Part shown: in pieces, positions 22,871 through 32,647 of the stretch
Layout: every line of letters starts with the position of its first letter
How positions within the stretch are numbered: the stretch's first letter is position 1
Position numbers and translations under genes: made by a program
DNA from: Streptomyces sannanensis
Lineage (GTDB): Bacteria; Actinomycetota; Actinomycetes; Streptomycetales; Streptomycetaceae
NCBI RefSeq assembly: GCF_039536205.1
Contig: NZ_BAAAYL010000001.1
Location: 1,178,001-1,242,000 of the forward strand
Length of the DNA: 64,000 nt
Reading direction: 5' to 3'
Notes under the pieces: model-generated
Told to the model about the DNA's origin: nothing
Database searches by the model: none
Seen by the model: the letters and a program-made list of their open reading frames with translations, nothing else

Positions 22871-23410
22871 TCAGATGGTGATCAGAGCCTCCAGCGGAGC
22901 GCCGCGCAGTGCGGTCTTCAGACGGTCGCGGCCGGACAGGAAAGCGAGTTCCATGAGGACCGCGACGCCCGCGACCTCGGCGCCGGCCCGTCGGATCAGC
23001 TCCAGCGAGGCCTCGGCCGTGCCGCCGGTGGCCAGGACGTCGTCGATGACCATGACGCGGTCACCGGCGGCCAGGTCCTCGGCATGGACCTCGATCTCGG
23101 CCGTGCCGTACTCCAGCGCGTACGCCTGGGACAGCGTGGCCCCGGGCAGCTTGCCCGCCTTCCGGACCGGGACGAAGCCCAGCCCGGCGCGTACGGCGAC
23201 CGGCGCGGCCAGGATGAAGCCGCGCGCCTCCAGGCCGACGATCTTCGTCGCGCCATAACGTACGCACAGTTCGGCGAGGGCCTCGGTGAGGGCCGTGAAC
23301 GCCTCGGGGTCCGCGAGCAGCGGCGTGATGTCCTTGAAGACCACACCGGGCTTCGGATAGTCGGGTACGTCCCGGATCCGGCTGAGCAGCAGCTCCCTCG
23401 TCGTCTTCAT
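22871..23410 (-). CDS. apt: Adenine phosphoribosyltransferase
   Basis: The 179-residue protein makes AMP from adenine and PRPP. It has PDYPKPGVVFKDITPLLADP at the N-terminus, GLEARGFILAAPVA, and the PRPP-binding VMVIDDVLATGGTAEAS. The ATG at 23410 overlaps the secF stop as ATGA, which fixes the start over longer alternatives. apt between sec and relA is a conserved actinobacterial arrangement. Confidence 0.95.
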   Translation of the reverse strand: MKTTRELLLSRIRDVPDYPKPGVVFKDITPLLADPEAFTALTEALAELCVRYGATKIVGLEARGFILAAPVAVRAGLGFVPVRKAGKLPGATLSQAYALEYGTAEIEVHAEDLAAGDRVMVIDDVLATGGTAEASLELIRRAGAEVAGVAVLMELAFLSGRDRLKTALRGAPLEALITI

Positions 23411-24504
23411 CGGCGCTTCCCCCGGCCCCTGGCGCCCGACCGGCGCTGACCGACGACCGCCGCGACGTCCTCGTGCTCCATGTCGAGCGACTCGGCGTCC
23501 TCGGCGGCGAAGCCCGTCTCCGGCTCGCCCTTGGCGTCCGCGGCGGCCCGCTTGGCGAGCACCCGCTTCTTCAGGGCCTTCATCTGCGGGTCGAGCTCCT
23601 TGAGGTCGGCGACCAGCGGGGTGGCGATGAAGATCGACGAGTACGCGCCGGCCGCGAGGCCGACGAACAGCGACAGCGAGATGTCGTTGAGCATGCCGGC
23701 GCCGAGGAATCCGCCGCCGATGAAGAGCAGACCGGCCACCGGCATCAGCGCGACGGCGGTGGTGTTGATGGAGCGCACCAGCGTGGCGTTGATCGAGCGG
23801 TTGGCGACCTCGCTGTAGGTCCAGCGGGTCTGCTTGGTGATGTCCTTCGAGCTCTCCTTCAGGGAGTCGAAGACGACGACCGTGTCGTAGAGCGAGTAAC
23901 CGAGGATGGTCAGCAGACCGATCACGGTGCCCGGGGTGACCTCGAAGCCGACCAGGGCGTACACGCCGACGGTGATGGTGAGGTCGTGGACCAGTGCGAT
24001 CAGCGCGGCGATGGCCATCCGCCACTCGAAGGCGATCGCGAGGTAGATCACCACCAGGACCATGAAGATCCCGAGGCCGGTCCAGGCCTTGTTGGCGATC
24101 TGCTCACCCCAGCTGGGACCGACCAGGTCGGCGTTGATCTCCTGCTCCGGGACGTTCAGCCCCGCCGCGAGGTCCGTCTTGACCGCGTTGGCCTTCTTGG
24201 TGTCCAGGCCGCTGACCTGGATGCGCAGACCACCGTTGCCCAGCTTCTGCACGATCGCGTCATGGCCGGACACACGCTCCGCGGCCTCCTGGACATGGGC
24301 GACCGAGACGGACGTCTTCGGGGTGGTGAAGACCGCACCGCCCTTGAACTCGATGCCGAAGTTGAGGCCCTGGATCGCCAGGCCGAGAGCGGCCGTGATG
24401 GTGATCAGGATCGAAATGCCGTACCAGAACTTCCGCTTGCCCACGAAGTCGTAGCCGACCTCGCCGCGGTAGAGCCGGGCGCCGATATTACCGAGACGCG
24501 ACAT
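23407..24504 (-). CDS. secF: Protein translocase subunit SecF
   Basis: The 365-residue protein (start ATG 24504, one base after the secD stop) has six transmembrane helices. The first lies near FWYGISILITITAALGLAIQG; a periplasm-type loop follows; then helices 2-6 carry GTVIGLLTILGYSLYDTVVVFD and RSINTTAVALMPV. With SecD it uses the proton motive force to help pull proteins through SecYEG. The C-terminus ends in a basic tail (RGRGKRR). Confidence 0.95.
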   Translation of the reverse strand: MSRLGNIGARLYRGEVGYDFVGKRKFWYGISILITITAALGLAIQGLNFGIEFKGGAVFTTPKTSVSVAHVQEAAERVSGHDAIVQKLGNGGLRIQVSGLDTKKANAVKTDLAAGLNVPEQEINADLVGPSWGEQIANKAWTGLGIFMVLVVIYLAIAFEWRMAIAALIALVHDLTITVGVYALVGFEVTPGTVIGLLTILGYSLYDTVVVFDSLKESSKDITKQTRWTYSEVANRSINATLVRSINTTAVALMPVAGLLFIGGGFLGAGMLNDISLSLFVGLAAGAYSSIFIATPLVADLKELDPQMKALKKRVLAKRAAADAKGEPETGFAAEDAESLDMEHEDVAAVVGQRRSGARGRGKRR

Positions 24505-24505
24505 C

Positions 24506-26236
24506 TCACGCCTCCTTCGGGTCGATGGTGGCGGAGACACGACGGGTGCGACGCAGCGGCGGCTTGGCGCCGAGACGCTTCGGGTCCAGTCCGGACCACG
24601 GATGGCCGTTTCCGAAGAACTTCGTACGCGCGAGCAGGGTCATCACCGGCTTGGTGAAGAGGAACACCACGACGACGTCGAGGAGCGTCGTCAGACCGAG
24701 GGTGAACGCGAAGCCCTGCACCTTGCCGACGGTGACGACGAAGAGCACCGCGGCGGCGAGGAACGACACGAAGTCCGACACCAGGATGGTGCGCCGGGCA
24801 CGCGGCCAGGCCCGCTCGACGGCCGGACGCAGCGTACGGCCGTCGCGGATCTCGTCACGGATGCGTTCGAAGTACACGATGAACGAGTCCGCGGTGATAC
24901 CGATCGCGACGATGGCACCACAGACGGCCGGCAGGTTCAGCGCGAAGCCGATGGCCGGACCGAGCAGGGACATCAACGAGTAGGTCAGGACCGCCGAGAC
25001 CATCAGGCTGAGGATCGCGATCAGGGACAGACCTCGGTAGTAGACCACCAGGTAGATCACGACCAGGGCGATGCCGATCGCACCGGCGATGAGGCCCGCC
25101 TGCAGCTGCTCGCCGCCGAGCGCGGCGGTCACGCTGGTGACGCTCGACTCGTGGAAGGTGAGCGGGAGCGCACCGTACGACAGGATGTTCGCCAGTTCGG
25201 TGGCGGACTCCTGGGTGAAGTTGCCGGAGATCTCGGCGCTGCCGCCCAGTGCCTGGTTCACGCGCGGGGCGGAGACGACCTCGCCGTCGAGGACGATGGC
25301 GAACTGGTTCTGCGGCTCCGGCTGCTGCGAGAGCCGGCCGGTGATCGTCTGGAACTTCTTCGAGCCCTTGTCGGTGAAGTCCATCGTGACGATCCACATG
25401 CCACGCTGGGGGTCCAGCACGGCCTTGGCGCCGTCGACGTCGGTGCCCTCGACCTCGGCCGGGCCGAGGATGTACTTGGCATCGCCCTCGGAGCTGCACG
25501 CGACGGTCGGCTCGGTCGGCTTGGCGTGCTGGGCGGGGTTCGAGCGGTTCTTGCCCGGGGTGCAGTCGAGCGCGGCGAACTGCTTGTCGAGCGCGGCGGC
25601 AGCGGCCGCGTCACCCGAGGCGGAGGGCTTGGGGCTCTCGGGGGTCTTCGGCTTGTCCGAGGCGGCCGCGGTCGCGGTCGCGGTCGGCGACGGGGCCTTC
25701 TCCAGGCCCTCGGTGACGGCACGGCCCTGAGTGGTGGGGCTCGACGAGGGCTTGGCCGACGACTTGCCGCTCGGCGAGGCGCTCGGGGAGCCCTTGGCGG
25801 CAGGCTGCTGCGGCAGCGGCGCGGCCCCGGCGACAGTCAGCACGGGCCGGAAGTACAGCTGGGCGGTCGTGCCGACCTGCTTCCGGGCCTGCTCCGAGTC
25901 CGTCGCCTTGGGGATGTTGACGATGATGTTGCGATCGCCCTGCTGCTGGACCTCGGCCTCCGACACGCCCATACCATTGACACGGCGCTCGATGATGCTG
26001 ACTGCCGTGTCCATGTTGGTCTTGTTGATGGCGTTCGGCTTGCCGGGCTCGTTCTCGGCGCTGAGCGTGATGCTCGTACCGCCGGCCAGGTCGATGCCCA
26101 GCCGCGGGCTCAGCGAACCCGACCAGAACATCCCGCCGACGAGTGCGACCATGACGATCAGGATCAGGGCCAGGGCGCGCCCGGGCTTTCCCTGTGCCCT
26201 CGCCGCTGGCCCTCGGCCTTTCTTCGGTGCTGCCAC
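24506..26236 (-). CDS. secD: Protein translocase subunit SecD
   Basis: I set the start at GTG 26236 (VAAPKKGRGPAARA), giving 576 residues. A basic N-terminus and first transmembrane helix are followed by LGIDLAGGTSITLSAE, a large extracytoplasmic domain with a Ser/Ala/Pro/Thr-rich, poorly conserved insert (about 155-235), and five C-terminal helices including ITADSFIVYFERIRDEIRDG. The low-complexity insert is common in Streptomyces SecD. It acts with SecF and YajC, whose genes flank it. Confidence 0.94.
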   Translation of the reverse strand: MAAPKKGRGPAARAQGKPGRALALILIVMVALVGGMFWSGSLSPRLGIDLAGGTSITLSAENEPGKPNAINKTNMDTAVSIIERRVNGMGVSEAEVQQQGDRNIIVNIPKATDSEQARKQVGTTAQLYFRPVLTVAGAAPLPQQPAAKGSPSASPSGKSSAKPSSSPTTQGRAVTEGLEKAPSPTATATAAASDKPKTPESPKPSASGDAAAAAALDKQFAALDCTPGKNRSNPAQHAKPTEPTVACSSEGDAKYILGPAEVEGTDVDGAKAVLDPQRGMWIVTMDFTDKGSKKFQTITGRLSQQPEPQNQFAIVLDGEVVSAPRVNQALGGSAEISGNFTQESATELANILSYGALPLTFHESSVTSVTAALGGEQLQAGLIAGAIGIALVVIYLVVYYRGLSLIAILSLMVSAVLTYSLMSLLGPAIGFALNLPAVCGAIVAIGITADSFIVYFERIRDEIRDGRTLRPAVERAWPRARRTILVSDFVSFLAAAVLFVVTVGKVQGFAFTLGLTTLLDVVVVFLFTKPVMTLLARTKFFGNGHPWSGLDPKRLGAKPPLRRTRRVSATIDPKEA

Positions 26237-26380
26237 CTTCTCGTTTCTCCCTGTCCAACCGCCACGCGCCGGGTTGTGCGCCGAGGCGGCCACGAAGTGG
26301 TGTGGGGAATCCCCCGCATGAGTGGGCACGCACCGGGGACCGCGTCACACCGATCGGCGCTGCGCGGTCCCCGTACGTGG

Positions 26381-26818
26381 CTACTTCGCTTCGGTGTCGC
26401 CCTCGGCCTTGGCGTCCTTCGCCTCGACGTCGTCGGCGTCGTCCTTCTTACCGAGGTCGATCTTGACATCTTCGGCGGCCTCGGTCAGCTCAGAGGCGTC
26501 GTCCGGCACGACCGGGGTGTCGCTCTTGAGGTCGCCGTCACCGTGAACGATGCGGTTGTACTCGTCGGCCTCGAGCACGGCACCGACGGCGTTCTTGGCG
26601 TACACGGCGTGAACGCCGGGCGCGACCTCGAGGAGCACGGTGTCGTCGTGAACCTCCTTGACGGTGGCGTACATGCCCCCGATGGTCCGGATCCCGGTGC
26701 CCGGCTGCATCTGGTCACGCATCTGCACGGCCTGCTGCTGCTTCTTCTTGGCCGACCGGGTCATCAGGAACATGGCCCCGATGAGCACGATGAAGGGGAG
26801 GAGGGTCACGAGATTCAC
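26381..26818 (-). CDS. yajC: Preprotein translocase subunit YajC
   Basis: The start is GTG 26818 (VNLVTLLPFIVLIG), giving 145 residues. One transmembrane helix at 3-22 is followed by the YajC core (MRDQMQPGTGIRTIGGMYATV, and a short beta region) and an acidic Asp/Glu/Ala tail typical of actinobacterial homologues. YajC is an accessory partner of SecDF. It lies between ruvB and secD in one minus-strand run. Confidence 0.9.
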   Translation of the reverse strand: MNLVTLLPFIVLIGAMFLMTRSAKKKQQQAVQMRDQMQPGTGIRTIGGMYATVKEVHDDTVLLEVAPGVHAVYAKNAVGAVLEADEYNRIVHGDGDLKSDTPVVPDDASELTEAAEDVKIDLGKKDDADDVEAKDAKAEGDTEAK

Positions 26819-26989
26819 GGGACAGAAATTCCTTCGTACGACCGGCCGCACCTGCTGAGCAGCCTGATCTTCAGGGTGTGGGTACACCGACCGGAAGGGT
26901 CGGCATCGGCGGAGTCTAGGCGCATCCGCTCCCAGGGAACAACGCCCAGCATGGCAGCCGTGTTCCTTTCCTCGCGACCTTCCGCGCCT

Positions 26990-28060
26990 TCACGCCCCGA
27001 ACAGGCCCTGTTGTCCGCTTCCTGACCCGGGCGGCGTGATCCCGAGATGGGCCCAGGCCGCGGGCGTCGCGATCCGGCCACGCGGAGTGCGGGCGAGCAG
27101 CCCTTCCCGTACGAGGAACGGCTCCGCGACCTCCTCGACCGTCTCGCGCTCCTCCCCGACGGCCACCGCCAGCGTGGACAGGCCGACCGGCCCGCCGCCG
27201 AACAGCTTGAGCAGCGCCTCCAGAACGGCCCGGTCCAGCCGGTCCAGGCCGCGCGAGTCGACCTCGTACACGGCCAGGGCCGCGGCGGCGATGTCACGGG
27301 TGATGACGCCGTCCGCCTTGACCTGGGCGTAGTCGCGGACCCGGCGCAGCAGCCGGTTGGCGATACGGGGCGTACCGCGCGAGCGGCCGGCGATCTCGGC
27401 GGCCCCCCGGGCCTCTATGCCGACGTCGAGCAGCCCCGCCGAGCGGTGCACCACCCGCTCCAGCTCGGTCGGCTCGTAGAACTCCATGTGCCCGGTGAAC
27501 CCGAAACGGTCGCGCAGCGGCGGCGGCAGCAGCCCGGCCCGGGTGGTGGCCCCGACCAGGGTGAACGGCGGCAGCTCCAGCGGGATGGCCGTGGCACCCG
27601 GGCCCTTGCCGACGATGACGTCGACCCGGAAGTCCTCCATGGCCATGTAGAGCATCTCCTCGGCGGGCCGGGACATCCGGTGGATCTCGTCGAGGAACAG
27701 CACCTCGCCCTCCTGGAGCGAGGAGAGAATCGCCGCCAGGTCCCCGGCGTGCTGGATGGCGGGACCGCTCGTGATCCGGATGGGCGCGCCCATCTCCGCG
27801 GCGATGATCATCGACAGTGTGGTCTTGCCCAGCCCCGGCGCACCCGACAGCAGCACATGGTCGGCGGTGGCCCCGCGCGCCCTGGCTGCTCGCAGGACCA
27901 GGTCGAGCTGCTCCCGGACCTTCTCCTGCCCGATGAACTCGCCCAGGTCCTTCGGCCGCAGCGCCGCCTCGACGGCCTGGTCCTCGCCGTCGGCGCCCCC
28001 GCCGACAAGACGCCCGCTCGCGGCGTGCTCGGTCATCGCTGCGGTGTCGTCCCAGTTCAC
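26990..28060 (-). CDS. ruvB: Holliday junction branch migration ATPase RuvB
   Basis: The 356-residue AAA+ motor drives branch migration with RuvA. Motifs: [19 protein letters not shown], Walker [10 protein letters not shown], Walker [11 protein letters not shown], sensor [18 protein letters not shown], and a winged-helix end ([14 protein letters not shown]). GTG start at 28060 gives MNWDD, the form I recall from Streptomyces. It is 58 bp after ruvA. Confidence 0.96.
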   Translation of the reverse strand: MNWDDTAAMTEHAASGRLVGGGADGEDQAVEAALRPKDLGEFIGQEKVREQLDLVLRAARARGATADHVLLSGAPGLGKTTLSMIIAAEMGAPIRITSGPAIQHAGDLAAILSSLQEGEVLFLDEIHRMSRPAEEMLYMAMEDFRVDVIVGKGPGATAIPLELPPFTLVGATTRAGLLPPPLRDRFGFTGHMEFYEPTELERVVHRSAGLLDVGIEARGAAEIAGRSRGTPRIANRLLRRVRDYAQVKADGVITRDIAAAALAVYEVDSRGLDRLDRAVLEALLKLFGGGPVGLSTLAVAVGEERETVEEVAEPFLVREGLLARTPRGRIATPAAWAHLGITPPGSGSGQQGLFGA

Positions 28061-28118
28061 GACTACGGCCTCGCGTTCTCTGTGCGGTGGGGGAACTTTC
28101 GGGCACAACCGGAACTGC

Positions 28119-28733
28119 TCATCGCGTGCGGTTCAGGGTCTGCAAGGCCGCGCGCAGCAGCGCGCCGACATTGGGCTCCGGCATGGACTCGGCCTGCGGC
28201 GTCACCGCGGCCACCGCTTCGTCGGCCTCCCTCGGCGCATAACCGAGGCCGATCAGCGCGGAGTGGAGCTGGTTGTGCCACGCGGCCGGGGCGACGGCGG
28301 CCGCGCCCTGGCGGCCGATGTGCGCTCCGGTGGGCTCGCCCAGCCGGTCCTTGAGCTCGAGCAGCAGCTTCTGCGCGCCCTTCTTGCCGATCCCGGGGAC
28401 AGCCGTCAGCGCTTTCTCGTCGCCGGTCGAGACCGCGAGACGCAGCGCGTCCGGGGTGTGCACGGCGAGCATGGCCTGAGCCAGGCGCGGGCCGACACCG
28501 CTGGCGGTCTGGAGCAACTCGAAGACCTGCCGCTCGTCGTCGTCGGCGAAGCCGTAGAGGGTGAGCGAGTCCTCCCGGACGACCAGGGAGGTGGCCAGTC
28601 TGGCCTCCTCACCGACCCTCAGCCCGGAGAGCGTGTTCGGCGTGCACTGGACGGCCATGCCGATGCCACCGATCTCGATCACGGCCGTGGTCGGGGCGAG
28701 GGCGGCCACCGGCCCCGTAACAAAGGCGATCAT
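28119..28733 (-). CDS. ruvA: Holliday junction DNA helicase subunit RuvA
   Basis: The 204-residue protein has an OB-fold N-terminus ([26 protein letters not shown]), two helix-hairpin-helix motifs ([13 protein letters not shown] and [18 protein letters not shown]) and a C-terminal UBA-like domain that contacts RuvB. The ATG at 28733 overlaps the ruvC stop (ATGA). Confidence 0.95.
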   Translation of the reverse strand: MIAFVTGPVAALAPTTAVIEIGGIGMAVQCTPNTLSGLRVGEEARLATSLVVREDSLTLYGFADDDERQVFELLQTASGVGPRLAQAMLAVHTPDALRLAVSTGDEKALTAVPGIGKKGAQKLLLELKDRLGEPTGAHIGRQGAAAVAPAAWHNQLHSALIGLGYAPREADEAVAAVTPQAESMPEPNVGALLRAALQTLNRTR

Positions 28734-29263
28734 GCGGTGCGGCCTTTCATGGCTCGATGGACGGCGACGGCTTGCTGAAGACGGTTCTGGGCGGGAGCAC
28801 GCCAGATGTGGCAGATGGCGAGCGCCAGTGCGTCCGCCGCGTCGGCCGGTTTCGGTGGCGCGTCCAGCCGTAGCAGCCGGGTGACCATGGCGCCCACCTG
28901 TGCCTTGTCGGCGCGGCCGGTGCCGGTGACCGCGGCCTTGACCTCGCTGGGCGTGTGGAGGGCGACGGGCAGTCCACGACGGGCGGCGCAGAGCATGGCG
29001 ACCGCGCTGGCCTGGGCGGTGCCCATGACCGTACGGACGTTGTGCTGGCTGAACACCCGCTCCACGGCCACGCATTCGGGCCGGTGCGCATCCAGCCACT
29101 CATCTATGCCGCGCTCGATGGCGACCAGCCGGTCAGCGGTTTCGGCATCGGCGGGCGTACGCACCACACCGACGCCCAGCATGGTCAGCGGACGGCCCGG
29201 GATACCCTCGACGACCCCGACGCCGCACCGGGTCAGCCCCGGGTCCACACCCAGCACTCGCAC
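28730..29263 (-). CDS. ruvC: Crossover junction endodeoxyribonuclease RuvC
   Basis: The 177-residue protein resolves Holliday junctions. The acidic catalytic set is visible: Asp in [12 protein letters not shown], Glu in [11 protein letters not shown], and Asp residues in [17 protein letters not shown] start at 29263, six bases after GGGAGGGG. ruvC-ruvA-ruvB form one unit separated from yebC by a terminator. Confidence 0.95.
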   Translation of the reverse strand: MRVLGVDPGLTRCGVGVVEGIPGRPLTMLGVGVVRTPADAETADRLVAIERGIDEWLDAHRPECVAVERVFSQHNVRTVMGTAQASAVAMLCAARRGLPVALHTPSEVKAAVTGTGRADKAQVGAMVTRLLRLDAPPKPADAADALALAICHIWRAPAQNRLQQAVAVHRAMKGRTA

Positions 29264-29327
29264 CGCGCACCCCTCCCCTCCCGCTCTCGACCAACCGACC
29301 TGCAGGTTAGCCGGTGCCACTGACAAC

Positions 29328-29372
29328 GCACGGACGGGCCGACAGGAGCGTGTCCCGTCGGCCCGTCCGTGC
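29328..29372 (-). terminator. Terminator downstream of yebC
   Basis: GCACGGACGGGCCGAC pairs perfectly with GTCGGCCCGTCCGTGC over 16 bp with a 13-base loop, about 80 bp after the yebC stop and upstream of ruvC. Confidence 0.88.
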
Positions 29373-29451
29373 AGTCGACGACTGCCATCACGTCATCAGG
29401 CACATCGTTGCGATCCTCGTCCGGCCTGGGCCGGACGCCACTGACTCAGCG

Positions 29452-30201
29452 TCAGTCGACGCTCGCCATGATTTCGTCGCTGATGTCGAAGTTCGCGAAG
29501 ACGTTCTGCACGTCGTCGCTGTCCTCGAGCGCGTCGATCAGCTTGAAGATCCTCTTCGCGCCCTCTTCGTCGAGCTGCACTTCCATCGTGGGAAGGAAGC
29601 TGGCCTCCGCGGACTCGTAGTCGATGCCCGCCTCCTGGAGCGCGGTGCGCACCGCGACCAGGTCGGTGGCCTCGCTGATCACCTCGAAGTTCTCACCGAG
29701 GTCGTTGACTTCCTCGGCACCCGCGTCGAGGACGGCACCCAGGACGTCGTCCTCGGTCAGGTCACCCTTGGGCAGGACGACAACACCCTTGCGGTTGAAC
29801 AGGTACGACACCGAGCCCGGGTCGGCCATGGAGCCGCCGTTGCGGGTCATGGCGACACGCACGTCCGAGGCGGCACGGTTGCGGTTGTCGGTGAGGCACT
29901 CGATGAGCACCGCGACACCGTTCGGGCCGTAACCCTCGTACATGATGGTCTCGTAGTCGGCGCCGCCGGCCTCCTGGCCGGAGCCGCGCTTGACCGCGGA
30001 GTCGATGTTCTTGTTCGGCACCGACTGCTTCTTCGCCTTCTGAATGGCGTCGAACAGCGTCGGGTTGCCTTCCGGGTCGGCACCGCCAGTGCGGGCCGCG
30101 ACCTCGATGTTCTTGATCAGCTTCGCGAAGAGCTTGCCACGCTTGGCGTCGATCACGGCCTTCTTGTGCTTCGTCGTAGCCCATTTAGAGTGGCCGGACA
30201 T
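29452..30201 (-). CDS. yebC: YebC/PmpR-family protein
   Basis: The 249-residue protein begins [23 protein letters not shown], the family hallmark, with [38 protein letters not shown] and [14 protein letters not shown]. Family members are reported as DNA-binding regulators and as ribosome-associated factors that relieve stalling. It lies between pdxT and ruvC, which is the usual actinobacterial context. Confidence 0.95.
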   Translation of the reverse strand: MSGHSKWATTKHKKAVIDAKRGKLFAKLIKNIEVAARTGGADPEGNPTLFDAIQKAKKQSVPNKNIDSAVKRGSGQEAGGADYETIMYEGYGPNGVAVLIECLTDNRNRAASDVRVAMTRNGGSMADPGSVSYLFNRKGVVVLPKGDLTEDDVLGAVLDAGAEEVNDLGENFEVISEATDLVAVRTALQEAGIDYESAEASFLPTMEVQLDEEGAKRIFKLIDALEDSDDVQNVFANFDISDEIMASVD

Positions 30202-30264
30202 CCGCCTGTCTCCTTCGCGTAACCAATTTCTGAAACGTTCGCCAGAGATCCTACCGGGATCGGT

Positions 30265-30858
30265 TCAGCGGACCGCGCGCACCATGTCCACAAAAAGGCC
30301 GTGCATCCGATGATCACCGGTCAGCTCGGGGTGGAACGAGGTGGCGAGCGCATTGCCCTGCCGTACGGCGACGATGTGGCCCTCGTGCTCGGCGAGCACC
30401 TCGACCTCGGCGCCGACCGACTCCACCCACGGGGCGCGGATGAAGACGCCCTCGACCGGGCCGCCCTCGACACCGGCGACCGCGACGGCGGCCTCGAAGG
30501 ATTCGTTCTGACGACCGAAGGCGTTGCGACGGACGATCATGTCGATGCCGCCGACGGTCTCCTGGCCCGAACGCGGGTCGAGGATCTTCTCGGCGAGCAT
30601 GATCAGGCCGGCGCAGGTGCCGTAGACCGGCATGCCGGCCCGTACGCGCTCGCGCAGCGGCTCCATCACGCCGAACAGGATGGCCAGCTTGGAGATGGTG
30701 GTGGACTCGCCGCCGGGTATGACCAGACCGTCGACCTCGGCGAGCTCCTCGGGGCGCCGGACCGGCCTGGCCACGGCGTCAGCCGCGGCCAGGGCGATCA
30801 GGTGCTCCCGTACGTCGCCCTGGAGAGCCAGGACGCCGATCACTGGGGTGTCACTCAT
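30265..30858 (-). CDS. pdxT: Pyridoxal 5'-phosphate synthase glutaminase subunit
   Basis: The 197-residue class I glutaminase supplies ammonia to PdxS. It shows [12 protein letters not shown] at the N-terminus, [15 protein letters not shown], the nucleophile Cys in [14 protein letters not shown] and the His/Glu pair in [12 protein letters not shown]. It starts at ATG 30858, just after the pdxS stop, and the two form an obligate complex. Confidence 0.96.
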   Translation of the reverse strand: MSDTPVIGVLALQGDVREHLIALAAADAVARPVRRPEELAEVDGLVIPGGESTTISKLAILFGVMEPLRERVRAGMPVYGTCAGLIMLAEKILDPRSGQETVGGIDMIVRRNAFGRQNESFEAAVAVAGVEGGPVEGVFIRAPWVESVGAEVEVLAEHEGHIVAVRQGNALATSFHPELTGDHRMHGLFVDMVRAVR

Positions 30859-30864
30859 GAGTGA

Positions 30865-31776
30865 TTACCAGCCACGCTTCGCGTAACGCTCGGCCTCGGG
30901 GAGGGTGTCGCAGTTGATGCCGACCATGGCCTCGCCCAGGTTGCGGGACGCGTCCGCGATGACCTTCGGGTCGTCGTAGAAGGTGGTGGCCTTCACGATC
31001 GCGGCGGCACGCTTGGCCGGGTCGCCCGACTTGAAGATGCCGGAGCCCACGAACACACCCTCGGCGCCCAGCTGACGCATCAGGGCGGCGTCGGCCGGGG
31101 TGGCCACACCACCGGCGGAGAACAGCACGACCGGCAGCTTGCCGAGCTCGGCGACCTCCTTGACGAGCTCGTACGGGGCACGCAGCTCCTTGGCGGCGGC
31201 GTACAGCTCGTTGTGGTCCAGGGCACGCAAGTGGCCGATCTCGTTCTTGATCTGGCGCAGGTGGCGGACGGCCTCGACGACGTTGCCGGTGCCGGCCTCA
31301 CCCTTCGAGCGGATCATGGCCGCACCCTCGGCGATACGGCGCAGGGCCTCGCCCAGGTTGGTGGCGCCGCACACGAACGGCGTGGTGAACGCCCACTTGT
31401 CGGAGTGGTTGACCTCGTCGGCCGGGGTCAGCACCTCGGACTCGTCGATGTAGTCGACGCCGAGCGACTGCAGGACCTGGGCCTCGACGAAGTGGCCGAT
31501 ACGCGACTTGGCCATGACCGGGATCGAGACGGCGTTGATGATGCCCTCGATCATGTCCGGGTCGGACATACGGGCCACGCCGCCGTCCTTGCGGATGTCA
31601 GCCGGCACGCGTTCCAGGGCCATGACCGCGACGGCGCCCGCGTCCTCAGCGATCTTCGCCTGCTCCGGCGTGACGACGTCCATGATCACGCCGCCCTTGA
31701 GCTGCTCGGCCATGCCGCGCTTGACGCGAGCGGTGCCGATTTCGGGGGACTGAGGGGTGGTGGAAGACGTGGACAC
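30865..31776 (-). CDS. pdxS: Pyridoxal 5'-phosphate synthase lyase subunit
   Basis: The 303-residue TIM-barrel protein makes PLP from ribose 5-phosphate, glyceraldehyde 3-phosphate and ammonia. It has [36 protein letters not shown], the catalytic Lys in [14 protein letters not shown], and [22 protein letters not shown] start at 31776 with GAGGT upstream. I see no known riboswitch or MocR-type site in the 199 bp before it. Confidence 0.96.
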   Translation of the reverse strand: MSTSSTTPQSPEIGTARVKRGMAEQLKGGVIMDVVTPEQAKIAEDAGAVAVMALERVPADIRKDGGVARMSDPDMIEGIINAVSIPVMAKSRIGHFVEAQVLQSLGVDYIDESEVLTPADEVNHSDKWAFTTPFVCGATNLGEALRRIAEGAAMIRSKGEAGTGNVVEAVRHLRQIKNEIGHLRALDHNELYAAAKELRAPYELVKEVAELGKLPVVLFSAGGVATPADAALMRQLGAEGVFVGSGIFKSGDPAKRAAAIVKATTFYDDPKVIADASRNLGEAMVGINCDTLPEAERYAKRGW

Positions 31777-31975
31777 GGATCGACCTCACTCGGTGAAAAC
31801 GTTGCGAACGTGCGGCTGACGACAGCCGCACGGCATGAATAAACCGTTCCCGACCAGTCCACCACAAGGGCCAATGGTCAGCCGGTGGCTCATTTGTCTG
31901 CTGGGGCACTTTTGCGATGTGGATTTGTGTATGGGGGCAAATGCGCCCCGCGGCGGTTTGCGCTCGCAGAGTGGT

Positions 31976-32521
31976 TCAGGCCACAGGGCGGTCCGCCAGC
32001 GCCATCGGCGGCTCATCGTCCATCTCGAACGCCATCGGGAACGGCGCGTGCCCGGCCAGCCGGAACCACCTCACCTTGCGGTGCCGGCGCAGCGCCCGAG
32101 CGGCGCGCACGGCGTCATTGTGGAACCGCCGCGCCATCGGCACCCGGCGCACCGCGGCCGCCAGCTCCCCCGCCGCCTCCTCGCCGCCGGGCGCCTCCCG
32201 CACGGCCTCCACCTGGGCCGCCTCCCCGAACACGGCCCGCAACGCCTGGCTCAGCTCGCTCTCCGCGACCTCACGATGCTCCTCGTCCGCCTGACGGGCC
32301 GCGTGCGCGGCCTCGTACAGCACGATCGACGCGGCCGGATCCAGCACCCCGGAGGTGGCCAGCTCCTGGGTGACCGAGGCACGGCGCACGAGCTGCGCGT
32401 CCAGGGCGGCACGAGCGGCGTCGATCCGCGCGTGCAGACGGTCGAGGCGTCCGGCGGTCCAGCTCAGATACATGCCGATGGCGACGAGGCCGACGAGGAT
32501 CCAGATCAAGGTAGTGCTCAC
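31976..32521 (-). CDS. Membrane-anchored LemA-like protein
   Basis: GTG start at 32521 gives 181 residues. An N-terminal transmembrane helix (about 3-19, LIWILVGLVAIGMYL) is followed by a helical region resembling LemA: RIDAARAALDAQLVRRASV near 28-47, long amphipathic helices, and FHNDAVRAARALRRHRKVRWFRLAGHAPFPMAFEMDDE, which matches the LemA end pattern of a fragment-length NDxV helix followed by an aromatic loop. No function is established for LemA. It follows pimA by 126 bp on the same strand. Confidence 0.65.
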   Translation of the reverse strand: MSTTLIWILVGLVAIGMYLSWTAGRLDRLHARIDAARAALDAQLVRRASVTQELATSGVLDPAASIVLYEAAHAARQADEEHREVAESELSQALRAVFGEAAQVEAVREAPGGEEAAGELAAAVRRVPMARRFHNDAVRAARALRRHRKVRWFRLAGHAPFPMAFEMDDEPPMALADRPVA

Positions 32522-32647
32522 GGCCCGCGATGCTACCGGGGCGGGGCGGCCGCCCGTCCGGCCCGGAGCGGGCATGCGGGGCCGCCGCGCTCCGCCCGGT
32601 CGGCCGGAGCGTACGTCCTGACACGCCGGACGGGCCGGATGCGGCCC

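Noticed and set aside
21404..23449. Plus-strand open frame of 681 codons opposite relA and apt
   Set aside because: Antisense shadow; Asp/Leu/Val/Gly composition and no motif.
31777..31975. Possible regulatory riboswitch or MocR site before pdxS
   Set aside because: No known motif or clear direct repeats could be identified.
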